A stretch of DNA of 64,000 nt, taken from the NCBI GenBank assembly GCA_020632495.1, contig JACKFL010000005.1, positions 1,488,001 to 1,552,000 on the forward strand, given 5' to 3'. Positions 9,327 through 18,706 of the stretch are shown here, in pieces (the first letter of the stretch is position 1; each line of letters opens with the position of its first letter). The notes beneath the pieces were generated by a model, which was not told where the DNA came from, ran no database searches, and worked only from the letters and a program-made list of their open reading frames with translations. The stretch comes from Candidatus Omnitrophota bacterium (GTDB taxonomy: Bacteria; Omnitrophota; Gorgyraeia; Zapsychrales; Zapsychraceae). A program made the position numbers and the translations under genes.

Positions 9327-10608
9327 CCTGACGCGTTATTTCAAGATTATTCAGAACAAAATCCCCGGACAATTGATCATCCAGATGACCGATCACTGCA
9401 ACGCGTTGTGCCCGCAGTGCGGCATGCGCAAGACCGCCGACTTTCAGCGGTCCATCCTCGAGGTCGACAAGATCAAGCGCTATATCGACAAGGCAGCTGA
9501 AAACGGAGTGGAGGCGATTTCATTCACGGGCGGCGAGCCGATGCTGTTTTTTAAACAGCTGGTCGAGTTGATCGACCATGCGGCCAAGGCCGGCATCGAA
9601 TATATCCGCACGGGAACCAACGGCTACATGCTGCGTTACGGCAAGAGCGAGGATGAGTTTCAGTCGCGTGTTCGACGGGTGGTCGATACCCTTGCCAAGA
9701 CCAAGCTCCGCAATTTCTGGATCAGCATTGATTCGGCCGACCCGAAGACCCACGAGGAGATGCGCGGGTTCGAAGGGTTGATTAAGGGTATCGAGAAGGT
9801 CGTACCGATGTTTCATGAGGCGGGGCTGTATCCGTCGGCCAATTTGGGCATCAACAGGAATCTCGGCGGGCCGCGCACCATGGCCATTTTTCAGGAGCCG
9901 GAACAACAGGGCGAACAGTACCTGGAAAGATTTCACGACGAATTTTGTGCCGGCTTCGACCGCTTCTACCGGTTCGTCAGGGACATGGGTTTCACCACGG
10001 TCAATATGTGTTATCCGATGAGCGTGGGAACCGGTAACGACGAGCTGGCCTCCGTTTACACGGCGACCTCGATTGACAAGGTGGTTAACTTTTCGCGGCA
10101 GGAACGTGTTCAGTTGTTCAACGCCCTGCTGCATGTGGTCCCGCAGTACCGTTCCGAATTGCGTATCTTCACGCCGTTGGCCGCGTTGTATGCCCTTAAG
10201 AAGCAGTATCAGGAGGGAAAGGACCTGGGTTACGGTTGCCGCGGCGGTGTGGATTTCTTCTTCGTCGACTCGAAAGACGGGAAGACGTACCCCTGCGGGT
10301 TCCGCGGTGACGAAAACCTGGGCGACTACGATCAGCTCGACATGAGTGCCGTCGACCGCAATGATACCTGCAACAAATGTGACTGGGAATGCTTCCGCGA
10401 TCCGTCGTTCCTGTTCGGTCCCTTTTTGGAAGGTATCCGCGCGCCCATTTCACTGTTTCGCAAGCTCAAGAAAGAGCCGCTGTTTTTCGATTTGTGGCGC
10501 TGCGATCTGGCCTACTACCAGGCCTGCGAGCTGTTCAGCGGCCGCAAGGCGCCGGATTACAGCAAACTGCAAAACTTCCTGCGCGAACGGCCGTCCATCC
10601 TCAACTAG
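9310..10608 (+). CDS. radical SAM protein with SPASM-like C-terminal cysteines
   Basis: 432 aa. The motif CNALCPQC gives the CxxxCxxC that binds the SAM [4Fe-4S] cluster, followed by FTGGEPML (GGE motif) and a TIM-barrel pattern including FWISIDSADPKTHEEM. Near the C-terminus a cysteine-rich segment (YGCRGGVDF, YPCGFRGD, DTCNKCDWECF) resembles a SPASM/Twitch auxiliary cluster domain. Members modify peptides, sugars or nucleosides; the target here is unknown. The start is ATG 9310, preceded by GGAGAAGAAG and overlapping the end of the PHP-GT gene. Its place next to a glycosyltransferase and between two giant secreted proteins makes envelope sugar chemistry or modification of those proteins worth testing, but this is inference. 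Confidence 0.85.
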   Translation: MLAQSDLTRYFKIIQNKIPGQLIIQMTDHCNALCPQCGMRKTADFQRSILEVDKIKRYIDKAAENGVEAISFTGGEPMLFFKQLVELIDHAAKAGIEYIRTGTNGYMLRYGKSEDEFQSRVRRVVDTLAKTKLRNFWISIDSADPKTHEEMRGFEGLIKGIEKVVPMFHEAGLYPSANLGINRNLGGPRTMAIFQEPEQQGEQYLERFHDEFCAGFDRFYRFVRDMGFTTVNMCYPMSVGTGNDELASVYTATSIDKVVNFSRQERVQLFNALLHVVPQYRSELRIFTPLAALYALKKQYQEGKDLGYGCRGGVDFFFVDSKDGKTYPCGFRGDENLGDYDQLDMSAVDRNDTCNKCDWECFRDPSFLFGPFLEGIRAPISLFRKLKKEPLFFDLWRCDLAYYQACELFSGRKAPDYSKLQNFLRERPSILN

Positions 10609-10718
10609 TCAGCACGGGCCATATTTCGCAATCTCCCTTTATCTTCCAGGCATAAACTTAATTGAAGCAATAACTTATGTCGCTGCTGGCGTGCCGTTCT
10701 CCCCGCGGAGGGTCGCCA

Positions 10719-10747
10719 TTGACTTGCCCCCTTATTAATACTATACT
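10719..10747 (+). promoter_or_regulatory. strong sigma70-type promoter of giant protein 2
   Basis: TTGACT (10719-10724), 17-nt spacer, TATACT (10742-10747): five of six matches in each hexamer. Transcription would start near 10754, giving a leader of about 155 nt before ATG 10910. The earlier part of this 301-nt gap (10609-10718) holds nothing I recognise. Confidence 0.65.
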
Positions 10748-10780
10748 TATAAACATAATCAAGTCACGATTCCCCATCGA

Positions 10781-10800
10781 CGAAGCCCTTTCGGGTTTCG
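10781..10800 (+). other. hairpin in the leader of giant protein 2
   Basis: CGAAGCCC, loop TTTC, GGGTTTCG: an eight-pair stem with one G-T pair, followed by GTATTATTATTT. It lies about 27 nt into the predicted transcript, so it could be an attenuator, an mRNA-stabilising 5' stem or a weak terminator. I recognise no riboswitch consensus in the leader. Confidence 0.45.
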
Positions 10801-10909
10801 GTATTATTATTTCCGATCATCAACTTTAGGCGAACTCTCCATCTATCTACTCGGTGCCGGGCTGCGCGACGGTCGGCCGGATAGATTTTGATGTGAACCA
10901 GGAAGATGT

Positions 10910-13900
10910 ATGCGGTCTAAAAATCTTAATCCTATCCGGAAATTTCTCAGCCTTGTTATCAGTGCTGCCATGTTGGTCAGCGGCGTGCCCGTATCCGCCG
11001 CGGCCGACATCCTTGATGTCCTGCCGCAGCCGGGAGTCCGCGTCGGCGCCTCCGTTCCCACGGAGCCGGCCATCCTCAAGGGAATGACGGTCTATCCCGA
11101 ACATCCCCTCAAATTCAATTTCATCGTGGACCGCGGCGAAGAGGCGCTGGCCGGCGATGACCGCGAGTCCGAGTATGCGACCCTGGTTAAGTATTTTCTC
11201 GCCGCGCTGACCGTTCCGGAAGAGGACCTGTGGGTCAATCTTTCGCCGTACGAAAAGGACCGCATGGTTCCGGAGCAGTTCAGCCACACCGAAATGGGTC
11301 GTGACCTGCTGGCGCAGGATTATCTGCTGAAACAATTGACCGCCTCGCTGATGTATCCCGAGGACGAGCTCGGGCAGCGTTTTTGGTCCCGGGTTTATCG
11401 TCGGGCGCAAAGTTTGTACGGCACCACGGATATCCCGGTGAATACCTTCAATAAGGTCTGGATCGTCCCGGAACGGGCAACGGTCTTCGAGCAGGGATCA
11501 ACTGCCTTTGTGGCGGACAGCCGCCTGAAAGTCATGATGGAGGCGGATTATCTGGCGCGTCAGAACGGGGACGGTGACGAAATTGCTGAAAATGAAGTCG
11601 CCGCCGAGGTGATCAGGGAAGTGGTCATCCCGGAGATTGAACGCGAAGTCAACGAAGGCGCGCATTTCGCCAAACTGCGGCAAATTTATCATGCCCTGAT
11701 CCTGGCCACCTGGTACAAGAATGCCCTAAAGGAAGGTTTATTGGCCCGGGTTTATGTCGACCGCAACAAGGTAAGCGGTGTTGATGTCCCGGATAAAGCA
11801 GATAAACAGCGCATTTACGACCGGTATCTGGCCGCTTTTCGCAAGGGGGTTTACAACTACATCAAGGAAGATTTCGATCCTGTTCAGCAGACCACGGTGG
11901 TCCGTCAATACTTCTCCGGAGGAGCGGGGCTGCAAGTGGAGCAGATGGGTGTGTACCAGGCGACAGCGGACTATGCTCAACTTTCCCGGCTAGCCCGGCG
12001 CAATATCGCGGCGCTGCTGGAGACCGATCCGCAGGCCGTGAGCGGACGCCTTGAGAATGTGGTGGTCAATCTGCGTGAGATTTCACCCGACGCCGATGCC
12101 GCCGTGATGGCCATTGACCAGTGGCGCAACGATCCTCAGGTCCGGATCCTGTCCGGCGGGAAGGCCGGTCATATCAATCTGCCCGGCGAGTTGATCACCG
12201 TGACCGACCGGGAGGGGCGCATTATCGGCAGCCAGGAAAAGGCTGTCGCGCATGCGCGGGGCATTCCGCATATGGCGGTGAACATCTATCTCTATGACTC
12301 GCGCGGCCGATTATTGCTACAACGGCGCTCCAATCACAAGAAGGAAGCGGTCGGTAAATTGCAGGTGTCGGTCAGCGGTCACGTGGATAAAGATGAAGAG
12401 CCGCTGGCGGCGGCTTTGCGCGAGGCCCGGGAAGAAGTGGGTATCGCTCTTAATCCGGACCGCCTTACCCGGGTGACCGGACTCAATGAGATATTCCGTG
12501 AGGAGATCCTTCCGGACGCGATTATCCGCAAGTTTGTCACCGTTTACGCCTACCGGGTGACCGACGAGGAGTTGGCCGCCATCGAAACCAATTACAATCT
12601 GAACGAAATCTCTGAGCTGTGGCTGATCCCGCCGGCCCTGTTCGAAGCGGTTCTCGCCCGTCATCCCGAGGACTTTTCGCGGACTTTACTGAATATCGTT
12701 TTCGACAAGAATCATGCCGTCTTCGACCGTTTGCGCGCGCGCATGCCCGACTTCGCCGTACTTGTCGGTGAGGCAGATGCGCCGGATTTCAGCGGGGAGG
12801 ACGATCAAGCCCTGATCGTAACCCCTGAGCAGGCGGACCGCCGCGACGAGATTATCCGCAGCGGCTATGACGGGTTTGATCCGTTGGATTGGCAGAGTCT
12901 GCCGGTGTGGACGCGCAATGTGCTGGAATACTTTCAGGCCACCGATATCGATGCCTATCATGACTTGATGGCCAAGATCCAGGCCGGCTTTGTTCGTGCC
13001 GGAATGGACGTCCAGGAATTGATCGACGGCTTTCAAACCAATCAGTTTCTGGTCATCGCTATCAACCGGCATCAGCATCCCGAGATCACGCTCATCAAAT
13101 TGCTCGATCCGGACGGTGAGCAGGGGCTGCTCGACGCGTACATCAAATGGACCGCGCGAGACAACGCCATCGGCAACCTGATGGGATTCACGGCGGGGGT
13201 GGTCGCCACATCCGTGCGCGCGTTTGCGCGCGAAGAGATCTTCGGTTTGTTTGCCGAGGGGCGCCGCAGTCCGTCCATGGCTGAGATCGCCGCGCATCTA
13301 AAGGCGCGCGGCAAGAACGCGAACAAGGGATACCTGCACGGTATTCTTTATACGTTCGCCAAGCTCGGCTGGCTGACGCGTTCAGGCCGTCAGGCCAACG
13401 ATGCGATGACGTTCACGCTTACCGACAAGGGCAAGGCTGTCTTGCGGGTGGCGGATGCCTATGCCCAGGCGGCTGATTTCGACCGTATTGCCTTAAAGCT
13501 TTCCCGTTATCTGCGCGATGAATCGCCCCGTGAAACCGTGGAAGTGTTCAACAAGATCCTGGGCAAGATAGCGACGCTGTCACGCAGCGGCTGGGATTTG
13601 CCGGAGGACATTGATCCGGCGCTGCGCGAGGAGATCCGGCAACAATTGGACGGCTTTATTGTCGGCCCGTTGTTAACCGTGCTGCGCGACCGCGAATTGA
13701 ACATCGCTCCCAGTCTGGTGTCTGATCAATGGATCGATTTGCGCAATTACGCGACCAACGAGCTCAGCTTGGGACGGTTTCGGGCCGCTTTTTCCATCTT
13801 GGAGAATGTCGGATTTGTGGATGTGTACGGGCTGGACGTCCGGATTACCAAAAAGGGGGAGGCCAACTTCCGCCGGACGCTGAATTACGGCGTGCCCGTA

Positions 13901-16900
13901 TCATATTACCCGACTTACGCGCTGGCCGAAGAGCTGATGTTCGGTGATCCCAAGTCGATTGAGCGTTACACCGCCGACGGGATCGAGACGCTGGTCGACC
14001 GGATTCTCAATACCGACGGATCTGACAAATCGCATGAGGGTTATTTCAAGAAGGTCAAGGCTGAATTCGGCCATATTATGAACGGGATGTTTGCCGAAGA
14101 ACGGATTCCCGCTCCGGCGGAGATGCAGCGCCGGGTGGATGCCGGAGATCAGCCGTTTACGTTTATGATTTCCGATGTGGGTGCCGGCAAGGGGGGATTT
14201 CTCCTGAATATGTACGATGTGGTGATGAATTCCCCGTTCGGAGAATTGATGCGTGAGTATCCGGATCTGTACCGGGTGGTGTTGGTGGGTATTGATTTCA
14301 ATCGCGCGGCGCGCGACAACATGGCCGCGAATTTCCAGACACAAGGTATCCCGCACATTATCCTGGACGGAGACATCGGCAAACCGCAAGAAATTCTGAC
14401 CACCATGCAGCAGAAATTCGCGGAGATGAAGATACGGGCCGATATCATGTTCAATATCCGGTCGATGCTCGATCACAACCGTCAGTGGGCCGATGTCCGC
14501 GACCCGGCCGCTGCCGAAGAGCGTGAACCGATCTCAACGTCCGTTTTTGCTTACCGCGGGGAATTGATCCCCAACAATTACGTCGAGCAGAACTTGAAAG
14601 AACACTTCGCCGGCTGGGCCGAATTGGCCGAAGAGTTGCTGATCATTGAACTGCATACCCTGGACGAAGACACCGTCGCAGGAAATCTCGGCCGGACGCT
14701 TGACGTGCCGTATTATCTTTCGCATCTGTTGTCCGACCAATACATCGTCGAACGGCCGGTCTTTGTTGCCATGGCCGAGGAGGCCGGTTACCGCGTCAAG
14801 ACCTTGGCGACCTATCCGAATGAACCCATGGCCACCGTCGGCATCTATCATTTCAGTAAATCGACAGCGCCGGTCCAGGACGAAGCGATGGCGGCCGAAG
14901 ACGTCTTCTTGGAACGGCGGACCGCATCCGGCCGTCCTATGTTGTGGCGCGACCGTCCGACGGAGCTGGGCGAAGTGCGGGAAATGCTCAGCAGCGGCGA
15001 CCGCCGGCTGACGGACATGATCCGTCACGCGCGTTACGCCATGCGGAACAATCTTCACCTTGATGCCATCGATATGGTCCCCCTGCCTGAATTTGACGGT
15101 CACGATGTTGAGGTGGCGGTGCTCGGGAAGCAGCCCACGAATTCCTTCAAGCCCTGGATCGCCTACGGGATATTGCAGGAGGCCCAAGTGAATCCGGATC
15201 TGCGCAAGATCATTACGTCTACCACCGGCAACCAGGGGATTGCCGTGGCCTGGGTCGCGCGGACGCTGAGCGCGTTTTACGGCCGGCCGTTTGAAGCGGT
15301 CATTTACGTCGGAAAGAACACGCCGCTGGAAAAGCTTGAGGAAATGTCGCGGTTAGGCGCGACCATTATCGGAGACCCGCGCACGGAAAGTCTGTTCGAG
15401 AACTATGATGACGCGTTTAAGGCGGCCGAAGCCGAAGCCGCGCGTTTGGGTGACGAGGCGTATTACGTCTATCATGCCGATACCTCGGCGATCATCAGCT
15501 ACGCGGCGTTGGGTGAGGCGATTGTGGATAAGTTTATCGCTGAAGGACATGACTTGAGCAAGTCGGCTATCTTTGTGCCGGTCGGTGCCGGCGGATTGGC
15601 GAGCGGGGTGGCTATTTCCGCCAAGCTGCGTGAGCCGCGGGCCAAAGTCATCCTGGTGCAGACCGAACGCACGCGCCACGCCTTCGACTCACTGAACGAA
15701 GGTCAGATGCATAATTACGTCGACGAATACCGCGACAAGCTGGACGAAGACGGGATCGATACCAAGTCCATGGAGCCGCTGGCCTTTGAGATTCTGTGGC
15801 GGCTGGCCGACGGGTTGGTGATGGTCGATTCGACCAAGATTCAGGAGAAGATCGGCTATAAGCGGGTGCACGGGATCAAGGCGGAAGGCGCCGCGGTGCT
15901 GCCGTACTTGGCCATGGAAGAGATTTCCGCGGAGCTGCGTGAGGAAGGCGTCAAGCATATCCTGAATGTCGGCACTGGAAGCAACATCAGTGATCTGGAA
16001 GTTACTCTGGCCACGTTGCTGTCGTCGGAGGGACGTTTGCATACTATGCAGCTGGCCGAAAAGCATCCGCCCAGTCAGGTTGTATCGCCGGGAAATGTGA
16101 TGCTGTTTCAGGATACCATCACCCCCGATGATGTGCAGGCCATGCGGGCACTCGCATCCCCGATTGCCGGAACCGAACCGGACAACGCGGACGTCATCCG
16201 TGAGGAAGGAAAGATCTTGCTGGCGGCGAAGGTGTCTGCGTTCCTGGGAGATCCCGGGCAGGAGTTGTCGTTCGGAGCACAGCTGCCACTTTCGATCTAT
16301 ATGAATCAGACCATCAGCTATGTCAACGACGACTGGCAGGACCACATCGGCAAAGGCCCGATATCCGTGCTCGGCGTTATTACAGAAAGTGTCAAGAACC
16401 CGAAACTCCAGGGGAAGGCTGAGGTCACGGTCCGGACCATGGTCGTGGCCGCGGACGGCGAGCTTTTGCTGGACGGGGAATCCCGTCTGCTGGTCAACGC
16501 GTCCGAACAATACGACGCCCTGCCGGAACGGCCGAATTTGAAGTTCGCGAAAGATGAGATCGAGTACCGCCAGACCTTGCAATCCCGCGAGATGGTGATC
16601 ACCGATGAGTTGCTGGAGGAAATGAGCCGGGTGTCCGGAGACTTCAATCCGGTACACCAGGCCGAGGATCCTGCCATTGACAATCAATACGGGATATTCA
16701 AACAACGGATCGCCCATGGCTTGCTGGGGGCCGCCCTGATTACCGGCTATGCCCGGGGCGGGCGTCTGCTGGACGGCGTGTATCTGGATGAACAGAAATT
16801 CACCTTTCTCAAGGCGATCTTCGTCGGTGATAAGGTCCGTGTCCGCTTACGCGTGAGCGATGCCGAGGTCCACGAAGGGCAGCTGGTCCGCCGGTTCGCT

Positions 16901-17713
16901 TCAGAATTGGAAAAATGGAACGGCGAGAAGTGGGAGCGGGCGATCATGGGCGAGACGCGACTGCTCTCTCACGCAACCATCGACCAATCAGTATTAAGTG
17001 AAAGCGATCCCGGCTCCGTCCCTGATCAGGCCCAGCTCGGAGAAGGGAAAACGGTACTCATCGTGGATGACTATGACTCACTGGCCCGAGCGACGTCACG
17101 GTTGATGCAGGCAATCGGTTTTCAGACGCATGTAGCAAACAATGGTGACGATGCCCTGGCGCTTATGGAAGAATTGACCGGTCAGGGTACAGCCGTAGAC
17201 TTGGTTATCACGGACCGCAATATGCCCGGCCTATCCGGGATCGATTTAGTGAGAGAGATTAAGGTCCGTTTTCCGGCCGTCAAGACGATTATGAACACGG
17301 GGCGGGATTCCGGTCTGAGGGAGTTGCAAGTTGACCTGGGGATCCCGGTGTTGGTCAAACCCGTTTCCCTGGGAGACTGGCAGGAAGCCATTGCCAGCGT
17401 GTTTGCGGATGAGGCGTTAACGGCCGAGGAACAGGTCGGGGGGATCGATTTGAACCCGGCCGGCATGGACCTGAGGATCCTGCGGAATGCCGAAGGGGTC
17501 CCGTTGCTCGTGGACCTGCAGCCGATCCGGGATATCCGGATCGAAGGGTTCGTCCCCGTCATAATTGAGATTACACCGGTCCATACCCTGCCCATGCTGT
17601 TGGGTGTTATTGTCCCGGATCCCGCTCAACCATCGGTGCAGGGACCCGCGGAAAGGCCGTTGGCCCTGGTTCCGGACCGGCATACCCGGCTTGCCCGCCA
17701 AACGACCCCCTGA
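10910..17713 (+). CDS. giant secreted modular protein 2: shared head, Nudix, winged helix, methyltransferase, PLP lyase, MaoC, receiver, GGIDLNP tail
   Basis: 2267 aa; ATG 10910 has AGGA about 8 nt upstream. The signal peptide runs to about residue 31 (ends PVSAAA), then the head shared with the protein at 2284 to about 345. Middle, in order: Nudix box GHVDKDEE...REAREEVGI at about 490-512; winged-helix-like region about 775-845; SAM methyltransferase with DVGAGKGG at 1089-1096 and VGIDFN; PLP fold-type II enzyme with SFKPW (K1414), TTGNQG (1438-1443) and VGAGGLASG (from 1558), threonine-dehydratase/cysteine-synthase-like; MaoC hot-dog with SGDFNPVH (1909-1916) and AHG (H1936); response receiver with DD 2053-2054, phosphoacceptor D2102 and K2150. 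Tail: VGGIDLNP at 2176-2183, EGFVPVIIEI, LPMLLG. All active-site motifs look intact. Finding cytosolic-type enzymes behind a Sec signal is the main oddity. No close relative of the whole architecture is known to me. Confidence 0.85.
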   Translation: MRSKNLNPIRKFLSLVISAAMLVSGVPVSAAADILDVLPQPGVRVGASVPTEPAILKGMTVYPEHPLKFNFIVDRGEEALAGDDRESEYATLVKYFLAALTVPEEDLWVNLSPYEKDRMVPEQFSHTEMGRDLLAQDYLLKQLTASLMYPEDELGQRFWSRVYRRAQSLYGTTDIPVNTFNKVWIVPERATVFEQGSTAFVADSRLKVMMEADYLARQNGDGDEIAENEVAAEVIREVVIPEIEREVNEGAHFAKLRQIYHALILATWYKNALKEGLLARVYVDRNKVSGVDVPDKADKQRIYDRYLAAFRKGVYNYIKEDFDPVQQTTVVRQYFSGGAGLQVEQMGVYQATADYAQLSRLARRNIAALLETDPQAVSGRLENVVVNLREISPDADAAVMAIDQWRNDPQVRILSGGKAGHINLPGELITVTDREGRIIGSQEKAVAHARGIPHMAVNIYLYDSRGRLLLQRRSNHKKEAVGKLQVSVSGHVDKDEEPLAAALREAREEVGIALNPDRLTRVTGLNEIFREEILPDAIIRKFVTVYAYRVTDEELAAIETNYNLNEISELWLIPPALFEAVLARHPEDFSRTLLNIVFDKNHAVFDRLRARMPDFAVLVGEADAPDFSGEDDQALIVTPEQADRRDEIIRSGYDGFDPLDWQSLPVWTRNVLEYFQATDIDAYHDLMAKIQAGFVRAGMDVQELIDGFQTNQFLVIAINRHQHPEITLIKLLDPDGEQGLLDAYIKWTARDNAIGNLMGFTAGVVATSVRAFAREEIFGLFAEGRRSPSMAEIAAHLKARGKNANKGYLHGILYTFAKLGWLTRSGRQANDAMTFTLTDKGKAVLRVADAYAQAADFDRIALKLSRYLRDESPRETVEVFNKILGKIATLSRSGWDLPEDIDPALREEIRQQLDGFIVGPLLTVLRDRELNIAPSLVSDQWIDLRNYATNELSLGRFRAAFSILENVGFVDVYGLDVRITKKGEANFRRTLNYGVPVSYYPTYALAEELMFGDPKSIERYTADGIETLVDRILNTDGSDKSHEGYFKKVKAEFGHIMNGMFAEERIPAPAEMQRRVDAGDQPFTFMISDVGAGKGGFLLNMYDVVMNSPFGELMREYPDLYRVVLVGIDFNRAARDNMAANFQTQGIPHIILDGDIGKPQEILTTMQQKFAEMKIRADIMFNIRSMLDHNRQWADVRDPAAAEEREPISTSVFAYRGELIPNNYVEQNLKEHFAGWAELAEELLIIELHTLDEDTVAGNLGRTLDVPYYLSHLLSDQYIVERPVFVAMAEEAGYRVKTLATYPNEPMATVGIYHFSKSTAPVQDEAMAAEDVFLERRTASGRPMLWRDRPTELGEVREMLSSGDRRLTDMIRHARYAMRNNLHLDAIDMVPLPEFDGHDVEVAVLGKQPTNSFKPWIAYGILQEAQVNPDLRKIITSTTGNQGIAVAWVARTLSAFYGRPFEAVIYVGKNTPLEKLEEMSRLGATIIGDPRTESLFENYDDAFKAAEAEAARLGDEAYYVYHADTSAIISYAALGEAIVDKFIAEGHDLSKSAIFVPVGAGGLASGVAISAKLREPRAKVILVQTERTRHAFDSLNEGQMHNYVDEYRDKLDEDGIDTKSMEPLAFEILWRLADGLVMVDSTKIQEKIGYKRVHGIKAEGAAVLPYLAMEEISAELREEGVKHILNVGTGSNISDLEVTLATLLSSEGRLHTMQLAEKHPPSQVVSPGNVMLFQDTITPDDVQAMRALASPIAGTEPDNADVIREEGKILLAAKVSAFLGDPGQELSFGAQLPLSIYMNQTISYVNDDWQDHIGKGPISVLGVITESVKNPKLQGKAEVTVRTMVVAADGELLLDGESRLLVNASEQYDALPERPNLKFAKDEIEYRQTLQSREMVITDELLEEMSRVSGDFNPVHQAEDPAIDNQYGIFKQRIAHGLLGAALITGYARGGRLLDGVYLDEQKFTFLKAIFVGDKVRVRLRVSDAEVHEGQLVRRFASELEKWNGEKWERAIMGETRLLSHATIDQSVLSESDPGSVPDQAQLGEGKTVLIVDDYDSLARATSRLMQAIGFQTHVANNGDDALALMEELTGQGTAVDLVITDRNMPGLSGIDLVREIKVRFPAVKTIMNTGRDSGLRELQVDLGIPVLVKPVSLGDWQEAIASVFADEALTAEEQVGGIDLNPAGMDLRILRNAEGVPLLVDLQPIRDIRIEGFVPVIIEITPVHTLPMLLGVIVPDPAQPSVQGPAERPLALVPDRHTRLARQTTP

Positions 17714-17735
17714 GGCTGTTCTTACAGGTTTCTGT

Positions 17736-17763
17736 TTGCAATCATAAGTAATTTGGTTAAAAT
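17736..17763 (+). promoter_or_regulatory. candidate promoter of the nucleotidyltransferase-VTT pair
   Basis: TTGCAA (17736-17741), 16-nt spacer, TAAAAT (17758-17763), about 46 nt of leader before ATG 17816. Hexamers match consensus at four or five positions. Confidence 0.35.
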
Positions 17764-17815
17764 AAATAGTTTTAATGAGACGTAATGTCCGCGAATGCCT
17801 AAAAAATAGTCAATT

Positions 17816-18706
17816 ATGACAAAGCCCATGAAAAAGTACAATGTCATCATTCTGGCGGGGGGAGAGAACGAAGACTGGTGTAACCAATACGGTTACAACA
17901 GAAAGGCCTTTCTGCCCATCAACGGGGAACCCATGCTCGGCCGCGTCATCAAGGCGTTCCGGCGCAGTCAGTATGTGGACAAAATCGTGGTGGTCGGGTC
18001 CCGTGAGCTGGACCAGCTGGCTGCCATGAAATATGTTCACAAACGTGTTCCTGAGGGAAAGTCATTTCTGCAGAACTTGCTGCACGGCATCCTCTACGTT
18101 AAGGCGGCCCTGTACAAATTCGCCTTCCGGCACAACGGCTACCTGATTTCTTTTTGTGATGCGGCCTACTTAAACACCAAGATCATAGATAAAACCATCG
18201 CGAATCTGGACCGGCACAGCCCGGGGCTCGTGCTCCATTATGTCAACAAGGACACCCTGGCCAAGGCGGGCTTTCCGGTTGAGAATCGCAGTTACATGCC
18301 GGTAGCCGGAGGAAAATATACGGGTTCCAATATCTACTATGTGCGCTATTTCCGCGGACTGCTCCGTGTGCTGCGCGATATCGTGATTTTACGGGGTTAT
18401 CGCAAGGATCCGGTCAAGATCCTGGAGCATATCGGCTGCAAAGACAAGAACTATAACGGGATTGCCGAGGTGCTGTCCCGTAAACTGAAGACCAAGTGCA
18501 AGATCTTTGTTTCCCCCTTTGCCGAGATGGGGGTTGATGTGGACAAACCGATTGACTACGAACTGGCCAAGATTGAACTGGATGAGGCCCGGCATACAGG
18601 GCGCAAGCAGATGGAACGCGAGATGCGAAACATTTACAACGAACTCAGCCGGTTGGGAGTCCGGATCAACACGCATGACGGCAGGCAAACTCATCGCGAG
18701 ACTTAG
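17816..18706 (+). CDS. NTP-transferase (MobA/CMP-NeuAc synthetase-like) family protein
   Basis: 296 aa. The N-terminus (KKYNVIILAGGENEDWC then a Lys in RKAFLPINGEPM) is the nucleotide-binding signature of GT-A fold nucleotidyltransferases such as MobA, IspD or sugar-phosphate nucleotidyltransferases, and a later SFCDAAYL fits the metal-binding Asp. The spacing LAGG-x(13)-K is longer than in glucose-1-phosphate enzymes, as in MobA-like proteins. The C-terminal part is helical and not recognised. It overlaps the VTT gene by 32 nt, suggesting coupled expression. It could activate a sugar or alcohol phosphate for envelope synthesis; the substrate is not deducible. Confidence 0.65.
   Translation: MTKPMKKYNVIILAGGENEDWCNQYGYNRKAFLPINGEPMLGRVIKAFRRSQYVDKIVVVGSRELDQLAAMKYVHKRVPEGKSFLQNLLHGILYVKAALYKFAFRHNGYLISFCDAAYLNTKIIDKTIANLDRHSPGLVLHYVNKDTLAKAGFPVENRSYMPVAGGKYTGSNIYYVRYFRGLLRVLRDIVILRGYRKDPVKILEHIGCKDKNYNGIAEVLSRKLKTKCKIFVSPFAEMGVDVDKPIDYELAKIELDEARHTGRKQMEREMRNIYNELSRLGVRINTHDGRQTHRET

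Noticed and set aside
10748..10909. Riboswitch in the leader of giant protein 2
   Set aside because: Checked by eye for c-di-GMP, cobalamin, SAM and TPP consensus blocks and saw none; only one hairpin remains.
15689..16717. 342-codon open frame antisense to giant protein 2
   Set aside because: Covered by PLP-lyase and MaoC motifs on the plus strand; low-complexity antisense product.
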